A stretch of 39,589 nt of DNA from Photobacterium sp. Ph5 (GTDB lineage: Bacteria > Pseudomonadota > Gammaproteobacteria > Enterobacterales > Vibrionaceae): the NCBI RefSeq assembly GCF_022129445.1, contig NZ_JADQAQ010000041.1:1-39589 (forward strand), written 5' to 3'. Made by a program: the position numbers and the translations under genes. Position 1 is the first letter of the stretch, and each line of letters starts with the position of its first letter. The notes beneath the pieces were generated by a model, which was not told the DNA's origin, searched no databases, and saw only the letters and a list, made by a program, of their open reading frames with translations. This document shows, piece after piece, positions 24,674-33,154 of the stretch.

Positions 24674-25091
24674 TTGCTTCGCTCTGTTTCATGGCTAAAT
24701 GGCAGCCAAGATTAACGGGATTTTTAAAGGTTTTGAGTATACCGTTGTTACCTATCATGTACAGCAACGGGTATTCATTCCGCGCTTTAACTCACTTGTT
24801 GCTATTAATAAGTTATGCGCACACCCAGTATAAAAGCGAATCTCACACTTACCTATTAATGAAATAGAGAAAAACTGTGATCTAGGGCTTACACTCAAGA
24901 CAATAAATGCATATATTTTGTCGAATAGGTCACAATACGCTCGACAGTAAGTTTGAACTTCTCCTACTGCTTTCAATACTTTCTGTAGTAAAATCACATT
25001 AATGGATATTACAATTACCTTAAAAATGCTTTTATATTAAGCAGTTAAGGCAATTGATATAGATTTTCATTTATTCGAAGAGGGACAGAAC
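24674..25091. other. 418-bp divergent promoter region between yibN and gpmI
   Basis: No credible gene. It contains the inverted repeat CCGTTG-N17-CAACGG (24742-24747 and 24765-24770). This adjoins TATACT on the minus strand (24736-24741), a likely -10 of yibN. A half CRP-like AACTGTGATCTAG is seen near 24875 but its second half is poor. The gpmI ribosome-binding site AGAGGGA ends shortly before its ATG. Confidence 0.45.
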
Positions 25092-26633
25092 ATGTCTGCG
25101 AAGAAACCACTTGCACTTGTTATTTTAGATGGTTGGGGCTACCGCGAAGACAATGCGGATAACGCAATTGCTAACGCTCAAACGCCAGTAATGGATGGGC
25201 TGCTTGCTCAAAATCCTAACACACTAATTTCAGCTTCTGGTATTGATGTTGGTCTACCTGATGGTCAAATGGGTAACTCTGAGGTAGGTCATACTAATAT
25301 CGGTGCAGGCCGTGTGGTATACCAAGATCTTACTCGTATTACTAAAGCGATCAGCGATGGTGAATTTTTCGAAAATGAAGCACTTGTAACGGCTATCGAC
25401 AAATCGGTTAACGCAGGAAAAGCCGTTCATATTATGGGTCTTCTTTCTCCTGGCGGTGTTCATAGCCATGAAGATCACATTGCTTCTGCAATTGAAATGG
25501 CAGCAAAACGTGGTGCAGAGAAAATCTACCTGCACGCATTCTTAGATGGCCGTGATACGCCACCACGTAGCGCAAAAAACTCTCTTGTCCGTTTTAACGA
25601 ACTATTTGCTCAACTTGGCAAAGGACGTACCGCATCACTGATTGGTCGTTACTACGCAATGGATCGCGATAATAACTGGGATCGCGTTGGAAAAGCTTAC
25701 GATCTTATCACTGCAGCTAAAGCTGAGTTCACAGTCGCTAATGCCGTTGACGGTCTAGCTGCAGCTTACGAGCGTGACGAAAATGACGAATTTGTACAAG
25801 CAACTGAAGTCCGTGCTGAAGGTCAAGAAGCTGCAATCATGGAAGATGGCGATAGCGTTATTTTCATGAACTACCGTGCTGACCGTGCGCGTGAAATCAC
25901 ACGTGCATTTGAGCCTGGCTTTACAGGTTTTGAACGTACACAATGCCCACAATTATCTGACTTTGTAATGCTCACACAATATGCTGCAGATATTGAACTA
26001 ACAACAGCATTCAAGCCAGCAAGCCTAGACAATACATTAGGCGAATGGCTATCGAAGAAAGGCAAAAAACAACTACGTATTTCTGAAACAGAAAAATACG
26101 CGCACGTAACCTTCTTCTTCAATGGCGGTAAAGAAGACGAGTTTGATGGTGAATCTCGTCAACTTGTTGCTTCACCAAAAGTTGCGACTTACGATCTTCA
26201 ACCTGAAATGAGTGCACCTGAGCTAACAGATAAGCTTGTTGCTGCAATCAAAGGTGGTGAGTTCGATATGATCATCTGTAACTACCCTAACGGTGATATG
26301 GTTGGTCACACAGGTGTTTACGACGCAGCGGTTAAAGCATGTGAAGCACTGGATACTTGCCTAGGTAAAGTTGTTGCTGCAATTAAAGAAATGGACGGTC
26401 AGTTGCTGATCACTGCCGACCACGGTAATGCTGAAATGATGGTTGACCCATCAACCGGTGGTATCCACACAGCACACACTAACCTACCTGTGCCACTTAT
26501 CTATGTAGGTAGCAAAGACTTAGATCTTAAGTCTGGTGGTAAGCTATCAGATCTTGCGCCAACGATGCTTTCACTAACAGATATGGAAATCCCTGCAGAG
26601 ATGTCTGGTCAGGTGCTATACAATCTGAAATAA
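25092..26633 (+). CDS. gpmI: 2,3-bisphosphoglycerate-independent phosphoglycerate mutase (Mn-dependent)
   Basis: Cytosolic glycolytic enzyme interconverting 3- and 2-phosphoglycerate; also called gpmM. The 513 residues match E. coli (514). Alkaline-phosphatase-fold metal motifs are [10 protein letters not shown] at the N-terminus, the catalytic Ser region [20 protein letters not shown], and [10 protein letters not shown] near the C-terminus, with [13 protein letters not shown] between. The phosphotransfer insert holds [14 protein letters not shown] and [14 protein letters not shown]. The Shine-Dalgarno AGAGGGA is strong. envC starts 8 bp after its stop, giving the conserved gpmI-envC operon. 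Confidence 0.97.
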   Translation: MSAKKPLALVILDGWGYREDNADNAIANAQTPVMDGLLAQNPNTLISASGIDVGLPDGQMGNSEVGHTNIGAGRVVYQDLTRITKAISDGEFFENEALVTAIDKSVNAGKAVHIMGLLSPGGVHSHEDHIASAIEMAAKRGAEKIYLHAFLDGRDTPPRSAKNSLVRFNELFAQLGKGRTASLIGRYYAMDRDNNWDRVGKAYDLITAAKAEFTVANAVDGLAAAYERDENDEFVQATEVRAEGQEAAIMEDGDSVIFMNYRADRAREITRAFEPGFTGFERTQCPQLSDFVMLTQYAADIELTTAFKPASLDNTLGEWLSKKGKKQLRISETEKYAHVTFFFNGGKEDEFDGESRQLVASPKVATYDLQPEMSAPELTDKLVAAIKGGEFDMIICNYPNGDMVGHTGVYDAAVKACEALDTCLGKVVAAIKEMDGQLLITADHGNAEMMVDPSTGGIHTAHTNLPVPLIYVGSKDLDLKSGGKLSDLAPTMLSLTDMEIPAEMSGQVLYNLK

Positions 26634-26641
26634 TTATCTCC

Positions 26642-27937
26642 ATGCGAGATATGATTAGAAAACATCTAAACCAAAAAATCCGCGCCAGTGCATTATGCAC
26701 TGGCGTTCTTTTATGCATGACATTTGCCGTTCCATGTGCAGCGTCCAGTCAAAACCAGCTCGATGGCGTAAAACAGGAAATCTCACGTCAAAAAAATCAA
26801 CTGGCAAGCAAGCAAAAAAAATACAACAGCTTGCAACAAGATCTAAAACAACACGAACTGAACATTGCCAAAGCTGCGAATGATATTCATGCGACAAACA
26901 ATCAATTAGCGACGATTAAACGCTCAATTGATAAATTAAATACGGAACAAGCAGAGCTAGAACAAAAACAGAAGCAACAAAAAAACGTGGTCGCTTCTCT
27001 CTTAAATGCACAATTTCGTCAAGGTCAAGACAGTGATATCGCCAGCCTACTCAGTGGTGAGGATTCAACACGCCTTGATCGAATGACAACCTATGCTGAA
27101 CATATCAGTAAGGCTCGCGTCGAGGCCATTGATGCACTCGATGCCACGCAAACTGAAATTCAAATGAAAGTGCACCAGCTCAAAGAGCAAAAAACAGAGC
27201 AACAACAAGCACTCAACGCTCTTAAACAGCAAAAACAAACACTCGATCAACAGCAGCAATCACGTCAAAAAACGCTATCTAGCATTAAAAGCCAAATTAC
27301 CAGTGGTAACGAAGACTTAGCTGAACTACAAGCCAATGAAAAACAAATGCTAGCTGCAATTGCAAAAGCAAAAGCGGAAGCAGAAAGAAGAGCCCGTGAA
27401 GAAGCAGCGAGAATTGCGCGTGAAAAAGCAGCAGCTCAAGCACGCATAAAAGCGGCAAAAGAAGCCAAAGCGCGTGCCGCAGCAGAAGCAGAAGCTCGTG
27501 AGATTGACAGGCAATATGCAAACCAACAGGCACGTGTGCCGATGGACGGTCTTGCTCGCCATAAAGGTAAATTATACTGGCCGGTGAAAGGTGCTATTTT
27601 GCATAACTACGGCTCGCACCAGCAAGGACAATTACGCTGGAAAGGCATGGTATTTAGCAAGCCAATGGGGAGCCAAGTAAAAGCTATCTATTCCGGCCGC
27701 ATTATTTTTGCAGATTGGCTGCGTGGCTATGGCTTAATGATTGGTATTGATCACGGTAAAGGTGACATGAGTTTCTACGGTTACAACCAAACACTACTGA
27801 AAAAAGTCGGTGATACGGTACAGGCCGGAGAGCCAATTGCCTTAGTCGGTGATAGTGGTGGCCAGACTCAACCTGGACTCTATTTTGAAATCCGCCGTAA
27901 AGGTCAGCCAATCAATCCCAAACCGTGGCTTGATTAA
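26642..27937 (+). CDS. envC: Murein hydrolase activator EnvC
   Basis: Periplasmic activator of the amidases AmiA/AmiB at the division septum, recruited by FtsEX. The 431-residue protein has a signal peptide ending near VPCAA, then a long coiled coil (about residues 35-290) rich in Gln, Lys, Ala and Arg. The C-terminal LytM domain (about 300-431) is degenerate: positions for metal-binding His read RWKGMVF and GLYFEIR, so it regulates rather than cleaves, as in E. coli EnvC. Start ATG 26642 lacks a Shine-Dalgarno and probably relies on coupling to gpmI; ATG 26651 is possible. The polysaccharide deacetylase gene (yibQ) that usually follows is absent here. Confidence 0.95.
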   Translation: MRDMIRKHLNQKIRASALCTGVLLCMTFAVPCAASSQNQLDGVKQEISRQKNQLASKQKKYNSLQQDLKQHELNIAKAANDIHATNNQLATIKRSIDKLNTEQAELEQKQKQQKNVVASLLNAQFRQGQDSDIASLLSGEDSTRLDRMTTYAEHISKARVEAIDALDATQTEIQMKVHQLKEQKTEQQQALNALKQQKQTLDQQQQSRQKTLSSIKSQITSGNEDLAELQANEKQMLAAIAKAKAEAERRAREEAARIAREKAAAQARIKAAKEAKARAAAEAEAREIDRQYANQQARVPMDGLARHKGKLYWPVKGAILHNYGSHQQGQLRWKGMVFSKPMGSQVKAIYSGRIIFADWLRGYGLMIGIDHGKGDMSFYGYNQTLLKKVGDTVQAGEPIALVGDSGGQTQPGLYFEIRRKGQPINPKPWLD

Positions 27938-27959
27938 GCTCCACTTTTAACACTAAAAA

Positions 27960-28001
27960 TAAAAAGGTTGGTGATAATTATTATCCCAACCTTTTTTATT
28001 G
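27960..28001. terminator. Bidirectional terminator between envC and the TetR gene
   Basis: AAAAAGGTTGG and CCAACCTTTTTT arms, with an inner GATAA/TTATC pair and one mismatch, flanked by A- and T-runs. It serves both convergent genes. Confidence 0.9.
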
Positions 28002-28017
28002 CTTTCTCATTTACAAC

Positions 28018-28662
28018 TCAGCGTTTTGCTTGCTGCTCTTTTTGCTCGTAATATCGTTTCAATGCTTCTACACGTTCGCAGCCTAACGGTGTTGCCAACG
28101 GCCGTACAATATTAAGTATCTGAATAACACCTTTATAGATAACCGTCGGCGTTATTTTTGCTCCTGCTACTTGCGTAGTTTGATAGCTAATCCAACTGGA
28201 TGCCACCATTAACAACGTTTCTGCCAAGGTTTTTAAATCTTCATCATCGATATCAACCAACCCACCGTCTTTTAAGCTTTGCATCAATATCGCTATATTG
28301 CTACGAAGTTGCGACTGTGCTTCGAGATACTTAAGCTGTAATTCAGGATCACGCCGTAAAATATCAGGCAAATTTGCATAGAAAAAGCGATAGCGCCACA
28401 TCAGCAAAAATACGGCATCAAGGTAACTTAAAAGACTTTCTGTTGTTTCAGCTTCACTGCGTGGTTGAAAGCTCACTTGTAAGTCAGTGGCATATAAATC
28501 AAAGATGCTGTGGATGATTTGTTCTTTATTTCTAAAATGATAATAAAGATTACCCGGACTGATCGCTAAATCGGCGGCGATATGGTTGGTTGTCACATTT
28601 GGCTCTCCGCGATCATTAAATAACGCTAAAGCGGCATGAATAATTCTGTCTCGGGTTTTCAT
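28018..28662 (-). CDS. TetR/AcrR-family transcriptional regulator
   Basis: The 214-residue protein has an N-terminal TetR helix-turn-helix: MKTRDRIIHAALALFNDRGE then TTNHIAADLAISPGNLYYHFRNKEQ, quoted in part. The helical ligand domain (about residues 60-200) is aromatic-rich (LLMWRYRFFYANLPDILRR). The effector is unknown; a hydrophobic or acyl ligand is possible but unproven. It is divergent from lpxM with a TACAT-ATA-ATGTA palindrome in its own promoter region, so autorepression and control of lpxM are plausible. It marks the junction between the conserved housekeeping block and the LPS locus. Confidence 0.85.
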   Translation of the reverse strand: MKTRDRIIHAALALFNDRGEPNVTTNHIAADLAISPGNLYYHFRNKEQIIHSIFDLYATDLQVSFQPRSEAETTESLLSYLDAVFLLMWRYRFFYANLPDILRRDPELQLKYLEAQSQLRSNIAILMQSLKDGGLVDIDDEDLKTLAETLLMVASSWISYQTTQVAGAKITPTVIYKGVIQILNIVRPLATPLGCERVEALKRYYEQKEQQAKR

Positions 28663-28688
28663 TTCATTGACTTCCTTCGCCCTTCTTC

Positions 28689-28701
28689 TACATATAATGT
28701 A
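28689..28701. promoter_or_regulatory. TACAT-ATA-ATGTA palindrome, candidate TetR-family operator
   Basis: Perfect 5-bp arms with a 3-bp centre, 27 bp upstream of the TetR-family start codon and 81 bp upstream of lpxM, in their shared divergent promoter region. TetR proteins usually bind such sites to repress themselves and the divergent gene. Confidence 0.4.
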
Positions 28702-28781
28702 TCATAATAGCAAAGCCGTAATGCATCTAACGATGGTGTATATCTCGTCAAAACATAACACACTGAGATGTAACAATTAAC

Positions 28782-29726
28782 ATGACCCAAAATCACTACG
28801 ATAAACAGGCATACAACCCTCAGTTTGAGTGGTCTTTTTTACACCCTAAATACTGGGGAACTTGGTTAGCTATCTTACTCTCAACACTGTTTTGCTTACT
28901 ACCTCACCAAGTTCGACGATCTTTAGCAACGATCTTTGCTAAACAAGCAATTAAGATAAAAAAAGGGGCTAATCACCGAGCTCGTGTGAATCTAAAACTT
29001 TGCTTCCCAGAAAAAACAGAAGCTGAGCGAGAAGAGATCTTGCTACAAAATCTTATCACAGCAGGATCATTCCTACTTGGCTTTGCAGCACTCAGTGTAC
29101 GCAATCGCCAATGGCTTGAAGAACACACGCTAATAAGAGGTATGGAAAATCTAACAACACTTACAGAACAAGGACAAAGTGTCATTCTGTTAGTTCCCCA
29201 TACTTGGGCAATTGATATTCCAGCCGTGTTACTTGCATCTCGTGGTTTACCAGTATCTGCTATGGCTAAAAAACAGAAAAATGAAGTCTCTGACTGGCTG
29301 ATGCACAAACAGCGTGTGCAATATGGTGGTCGTGTCTACGAGCGAAGTGGTGGCATCAAACCATTTATCAAATCTATTCGTGAAGGTTACTTAGGCTACT
29401 ACCTACCTGATGAGGACTTAGGCCCTGAACATAGTGTATTCGTTGACTTCTTCGCAACCCAAAAAGCAACCATTTCTGGATTAGGGCGACTTGCAAAGTT
29501 AAGCCGCGCACAAATCGTGCCGCTATTTGCTATGTACAATAGTGAAACAGGTAACTATGAGTTAGATTTCTACCCAGCGCTACCGTTTCCTAGTGATAGT
29601 GAAGAACAAGATGCCCGCATGATGAACGAATGTATTGAACAATATGTTAGTGAACGCCCTGAGCAGTACATGTGGATTCTACGACTACTAAAAACACGTC
29701 CTAACGGTGAAACATCCCTTTACTAA
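28782..29726 (+). CDS. lpxM: Lipid A late acyltransferase, LpxM (MsbB)-type
   Basis: Inner-membrane acyltransferase that adds a secondary acyl chain from acyl-ACP to Kdo2-lipid A. The 314-residue protein has an N-terminal membrane anchor (WGTWLAILLSTLFCLLP) and the catalytic HX4D motif at H140-D145 (VPHTWAIDIP). E. coli LpxM-like blocks include GYYLPDEDLGPEHSVFVDFF and the C-terminal EQYMWILRLLKTRPNGE. In V. cholerae the LpxM-position enzyme (LpxN) transfers 3-hydroxylaurate, so the acyl chain here could be hydroxylated; this cannot be read directly. It leads a same-strand run into LPS genes, 15 bp before the O-antigen ligase-like gene. Confidence 0.9.
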   Translation: MTQNHYDKQAYNPQFEWSFLHPKYWGTWLAILLSTLFCLLPHQVRRSLATIFAKQAIKIKKGANHRARVNLKLCFPEKTEAEREEILLQNLITAGSFLLGFAALSVRNRQWLEEHTLIRGMENLTTLTEQGQSVILLVPHTWAIDIPAVLLASRGLPVSAMAKKQKNEVSDWLMHKQRVQYGGRVYERSGGIKPFIKSIREGYLGYYLPDEDLGPEHSVFVDFFATQKATISGLGRLAKLSRAQIVPLFAMYNSETGNYELDFYPALPFPSDSEEQDARMMNECIEQYVSERPEQYMWILRLLKTRPNGETSLY

Positions 29727-29741
29727 AATAGTGATAGATTC

Positions 29742-30917
29742 ATGAAAGATAAAATATGCTCATTTTTTATATTATTACCTTTTATTTGGCTTTCAACAGG
29801 TATGTTGATTCTCAAAAATGGTGATAAGACAATGGTTGCAATGGTTGTTATCTCCATAATAGCAACACTCTACAGTTACGGCACATCTAGCATAAAACAA
29901 AACTTGTCCAATAAGATGCTATGGATCGTTAGTTTAATAACTATCTATGGCCTTTTTTCGTACGCATATCATGGTTTAAGCTCTACAGAAATTCGCGCTT
30001 TAATTAGCAGTTTATTATTAATAGCTATCTTTCCCAGACAGATTATCACTCGTAAAAACATTGCATACTTCGCTCTAGTTGGTGCGATTATAAGCACTGT
30101 AATGATATGGTATTGGAGCCAATACTTAGGAATCAGTCGAGGCTCTTGGCCTATAAATGCAATTCCTTTTAGTACATTAACGGCTTCTTTCACATTAATT
30201 TGCCTCATTATGGCTATCACAGAGACAAATAAAACCCTAAAAGTAATAATGTTAATTGGCTTTATTGTTGGCTGCGGTGGGTTAATTTTAGGTGAAACAA
30301 GAGGGGTATGGTTAGGCTTTCTTTGCTCATTGATTATTTTCACTATTTTTTGGATGAAAGATAATTATCAACCTCGATACTGGCTATATATTCTCTCAGT
30401 CATTCTTGTTATGGGAGCAACTATTTTTGTATTTAAGCCAAAGTTAGAGCAAAGGATCGTTCAAACTCAGAATGAATATACGGCTATTGAATCTGGTAAT
30501 TTATGTACCTCAATAGGACTTCGTTTACAACTTTGGAAAGCATCGACAATGCTTATTGAAGATCATCCCGTTATTGGTCTAGGTGATAGCCATATCAAAA
30601 AATTTAATGAACTCTACAAGGATGGGCGAATTAGTCAGTGCTTATATAATCTAAAACCAGCCCATTATCATAACCAATATATTGATAAATTAGTTAAAAA
30701 TGGGGTTATTGGCTTAACGTTATTTTTATTGCTTTTACTTGCACCACTGTGGCTATGTCATAAATACCATTATACAAAATATATTACTATCTCGCTGTGT
30801 ACATTATTAGCTATCGCATCTTTAACCGATGTACCTTTTAATCACGGCCAAACATTATTTATTTTTATGGTTTATGTTTGCTTATTGCACTTCAAACCAA
30901 GTAAACAGAGCATATAA
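29742..30917 (+). CDS. O-antigen ligase / polymerase family membrane protein (WaaL-like)
   Basis: Integral inner-membrane protein with about ten to twelve hydrophobic helices over 391 residues. One larger periplasmic loop (about residues 235-315) holds the expected functional His in PAHYHNQYIDKLVKNGVIG, and an Arg lies in GETRGVWLG at the edge of a preceding helix. This layout fits the Wzy_C/O-antigen ligase family, in which WaaL joins undecaprenyl-linked glycan to lipid A-core. The position after lpxM and among core glycosyltransferases favours a ligase over a polymerase. WaaL proteins vary strongly, so no symbol is assigned. The gene is AT-rich relative to lpxM and has no clear Shine-Dalgarno. 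Confidence 0.8.
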   Translation: MKDKICSFFILLPFIWLSTGMLILKNGDKTMVAMVVISIIATLYSYGTSSIKQNLSNKMLWIVSLITIYGLFSYAYHGLSSTEIRALISSLLLIAIFPRQIITRKNIAYFALVGAIISTVMIWYWSQYLGISRGSWPINAIPFSTLTASFTLICLIMAITETNKTLKVIMLIGFIVGCGGLILGETRGVWLGFLCSLIIFTIFWMKDNYQPRYWLYILSVILVMGATIFVFKPKLEQRIVQTQNEYTAIESGNLCTSIGLRLQLWKASTMLIEDHPVIGLGDSHIKKFNELYKDGRISQCLYNLKPAHYHNQYIDKLVKNGVIGLTLFLLLLLAPLWLCHKYHYTKYITISLCTLLAIASLTDVPFNHGQTLFIFMVYVCLLHFKPSKQSI

Positions 30918-30921
30918 CATC

Positions 30922-31671
30922 ATGGTAAAGATTTTTGTCATAAATTTGCCAACATCGATAGAAAGAAAGCAAAATATAAGCAAACAGCTTGATGCAATGG
31001 ATTTGGAATATTCTATTTTTCCAGCTGTTAATGGACATACTGATAAAACACCTCTCTTTGAACGCTATGATGAACAAAAGAGTCAACTTTATCGTGGAAA
31101 ATCCCTTACTAAGGGGCAGTTAGGGTGTTATGCCAGCCATTATTTATTATGGGAAAAGTGCGTCAAACTCAATGAACCAATAATAGTATTAGAAGATGAT
31201 GCTCTTCTGTATCCAGATGCTTTTCTCGATATAGTGGCCCATATTGATACATTGGCAGACAAATTTGAGTGTATTAGACTTTTTGACAATAAGCGTCCTA
31301 CATTCAACCATTATAAAATTTATGACTTACCACACACAGCCATACATAAATTTAGTCGTGGTCATATGAGTACAACTGGATATTTCATTACTCCACAAGG
31401 AGCAAAAAAATATCTCGCGCACTCAGACTCTTGGTGCTTTGCCGTAGATATTTTCATGGATCGCTTCTGGATAAACAAAGTTGATGCTTATGGTACATAT
31501 CCTGCTTGTTTAACAAATGATCCTCAATTCGATTCAGACATCGGATATGGCGCAAAAAAACAAAGAAGTCTAATTTGTAAAATTAAAAGAGAAGCTTTTA
31601 ATTTAATTGAGTTAGTTCATCGTCACTATCATAACGCTCTCTATAAAATACGCTCAAAGAGAAAATCATAA
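30922..31671 (+). CDS. Glycosyltransferase family 25 (LPS/LOS biosynthesis)
   Basis: Start placed at ATG 30922 (249 residues), five bases after the upstream stop, because MVKIFVINLPTSIERKQNI is the family N-terminus; a longer frame from 30829 would overlap the upstream gene. The GT25 signature KGQLGCYASHYLLWEKCV and the metal-binding IIVLEDDALL (near residue 90) are present, with a later GHMSTTGYFITPQGAKKYL block. GT25 enzymes usually add galactose or related sugars to lipooligosaccharide core. It is cytosolic or membrane-peripheral with a basic C-terminus. The specific donor and acceptor cannot be deduced. The next gene starts 2 bp after its stop. Confidence 0.88.
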   Translation: MVKIFVINLPTSIERKQNISKQLDAMDLEYSIFPAVNGHTDKTPLFERYDEQKSQLYRGKSLTKGQLGCYASHYLLWEKCVKLNEPIIVLEDDALLYPDAFLDIVAHIDTLADKFECIRLFDNKRPTFNHYKIYDLPHTAIHKFSRGHMSTTGYFITPQGAKKYLAHSDSWCFAVDIFMDRFWINKVDAYGTYPACLTNDPQFDSDIGYGAKKQRSLICKIKREAFNLIELVHRHYHNALYKIRSKRKS

Positions 31672-31673
31672 TT

Positions 31674-32756
31674 ATGAAGATTCTAGTAGCTAGCTCTTAC
31701 AAGCACGCATGGAATAGCGTACGACCAGAAGCGGAAATGTTTATTGAAATGGTCAAACAAGGTCATAATGTAACTATTGCGACTCAAGGTGATGCAGACT
31801 ACGTTGCTCGCTTTCGTGACTGTGGAATCAATGTTATTGACTGCTATCCAAGCAAGAAGATCTGTCTTAAAACAATAAAAACATTACATCACGAACTAAA
31901 AAGTGGCGATTATGACATCTGTTATGGTTTTAACTCTAAAACCATACCCAATCTAGCTTTTGCTAGTATTGGAACTAAAGCCAAAATGGTATCTTATCGA
32001 GGTACAACTGGAGGCTTATATCGCCATGACCCAACAGCATACCTCACGCATCTTCATCCAAAAGTTCAAGGCATAGTCTGTGTTTCTAATGCAGTTCGTG
32101 ACGATGTTAGAGAACATGTTTGGCACAATAAAAAGCACGTTGTAACCATTTATAAAGGTCATCAATTAGCTTGGTATCAAGTACCTCAAACAGAACGTTC
32201 TGAGTTTGGCTTAAATGATACTCATATTGTAGCTGTCTGCGCGGCACATGTACGACCAAGTAAAGGAATATCTGTACTGATTGAGGCGACTCATCATATT
32301 GATAATCCCAATTTCCATCTCTTACTGGTTGGTAGTGGCTTTGAACCTCATTTAGATGAAATAAAACAAAGTCCAATAGCCGCACGTATTCATTTGCTTG
32401 GACACCGTCAAGATGTACCTTCCCTTATGGCAATGGCTGATTTTCAAGTTCAACCTTCAATCAGTGGCGAAGGTCTACCTCGAACCATTATTGAAGCAAT
32501 GGCGAATGGTACTACATCCGTTGTGACAACCACTGGCGGTTCACCTGAATTAGTCGATGACAATAAAACAGGATTTGTGGTCCCAACAGGCGATGCAAAA
32601 GCGTTTGCTGAAGCAATGAACAAACTTATCAACAATAAAGATAAGATCATTCAATTTGGTACTGCCGCTAATGAAAAATTAGATCGTGAGTTTAATGCAG
32701 CAATGACAGTTAAACATCATCTTGAATTTTTCGAACAGCTACTTAATAAACAGTGA
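31674..32756 (+). CDS. Glycosyltransferase family 4 (GT-B fold)
   Basis: The 360-residue protein has two Rossmann-like domains. The C-terminal nucleotide-sugar domain starts near FGLNDTHIVAVCAAHVRPSKG and contains LLVGSGFEP and the retaining-transferase E-x7-E element in GEGLPRTIIEAMANG, followed by VVTTTGGSPELVDDNKTGF. The N-terminal acceptor domain begins MKILVASSYKHAWNSVRPEAE. It sits 2 bp after the GT25 gene and 17 bp before the HAD gene, so it belongs to the same operon and probably extends the LPS core. Sugar specificity is unknown. Confidence 0.88.
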   Translation: MKILVASSYKHAWNSVRPEAEMFIEMVKQGHNVTIATQGDADYVARFRDCGINVIDCYPSKKICLKTIKTLHHELKSGDYDICYGFNSKTIPNLAFASIGTKAKMVSYRGTTGGLYRHDPTAYLTHLHPKVQGIVCVSNAVRDDVREHVWHNKKHVVTIYKGHQLAWYQVPQTERSEFGLNDTHIVAVCAAHVRPSKGISVLIEATHHIDNPNFHLLLVGSGFEPHLDEIKQSPIAARIHLLGHRQDVPSLMAMADFQVQPSISGEGLPRTIIEAMANGTTSVVTTTGGSPELVDDNKTGFVVPTGDAKAFAEAMNKLINNKDKIIQFGTAANEKLDREFNAAMTVKHHLEFFEQLLNKQ

Positions 32757-32773
32757 TCAGGTAAGGATATAAG

Positions 32774-33154
32774 ATGAAGAAATTAGTTGTCGACCTTGAT
32801 GGCACAATCACATTAGCTGACACCAATGATTACGCAAATGTAGCACCTAATTTAGCGGTGATAGAACAGTTACGGCACTACAAAGAGCTTGGTTTTAGCA
32901 TCACCATCAGTACAGCTCGTAATATGCGTACTTATCAAGGCAATGTAGGAATGATTAATATTCATACCCTACCAACAATTACACTGTGGCTAGATAAGCA
33001 TCAGGTTCCTTATGATGAGATCCTGGTCGGTAAACCATGGTGTGGTCATGACGGTTTTTATATTGACGATCGCGCAATACGCCCATCAGAGTTTGCTTCA
33101 TTATCTTTAAATGAAATTAATGCGCTACTGGAAAAGGAAAAAGCATGTTCCTAA
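32774..33154 (+). CDS. Small HAD-superfamily phosphatase of polysaccharide loci
   Basis: The 126-residue protein is close to a minimal HAD core. Nucleophile motif DLDGT at D7/D9, motif II Thr in TISTARN, motif III Lys in VGKPWCGHDG, and motif IV YIDDRAIRP are all present, so it should be an active phosphohydrolase. No cap domain fits in this length, which favours a large or flexible substrate, or completion of the site by a partner. It overlaps the kinase-fusion gene by 10 bp, implying coupled translation. With the next two genes it forms a phosphatase, kinase and nucleotidyltransferase set that probably makes an NDP-activated sugar or polyol. An AAGGAT ribosome-binding site precedes it. Confidence 0.8.
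   Translation: MKKLVVDLDGTITLADTNDYANVAPNLAVIEQLRHYKELGFSITISTARNMRTYQGNVGMINIHTLPTITLWLDKHQVPYDEILVGKPWCGHDGFYIDDRAIRPSEFASLSLNEINALLEKEKACS

Noticed and set aside
24870..24895. CRP-like site upstream of gpmI
   Set aside because: Only the left half (TGTGATCT) fits; the right half does not give TCACA at the required N6 spacing.
24755..24997. 80-codon minus-strand frame in the yibN-gpmI gap
   Set aside because: Low-quality composition, no domain, no ribosome-binding site, and it lies in the divergent promoter region.
27350..27533. Leucine/cysteine-rich minus-strand frames inside envC
   Set aside because: They are complements of the Ala/Lys/Gln-rich coiled-coil codons of envC and have no independent support.
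28700..28790. JUMPstart/ops element for RfaH before the LPS operon
   Set aside because: No GGCGGTAGC-like sequence was found upstream of lpxM or between the LPS genes.
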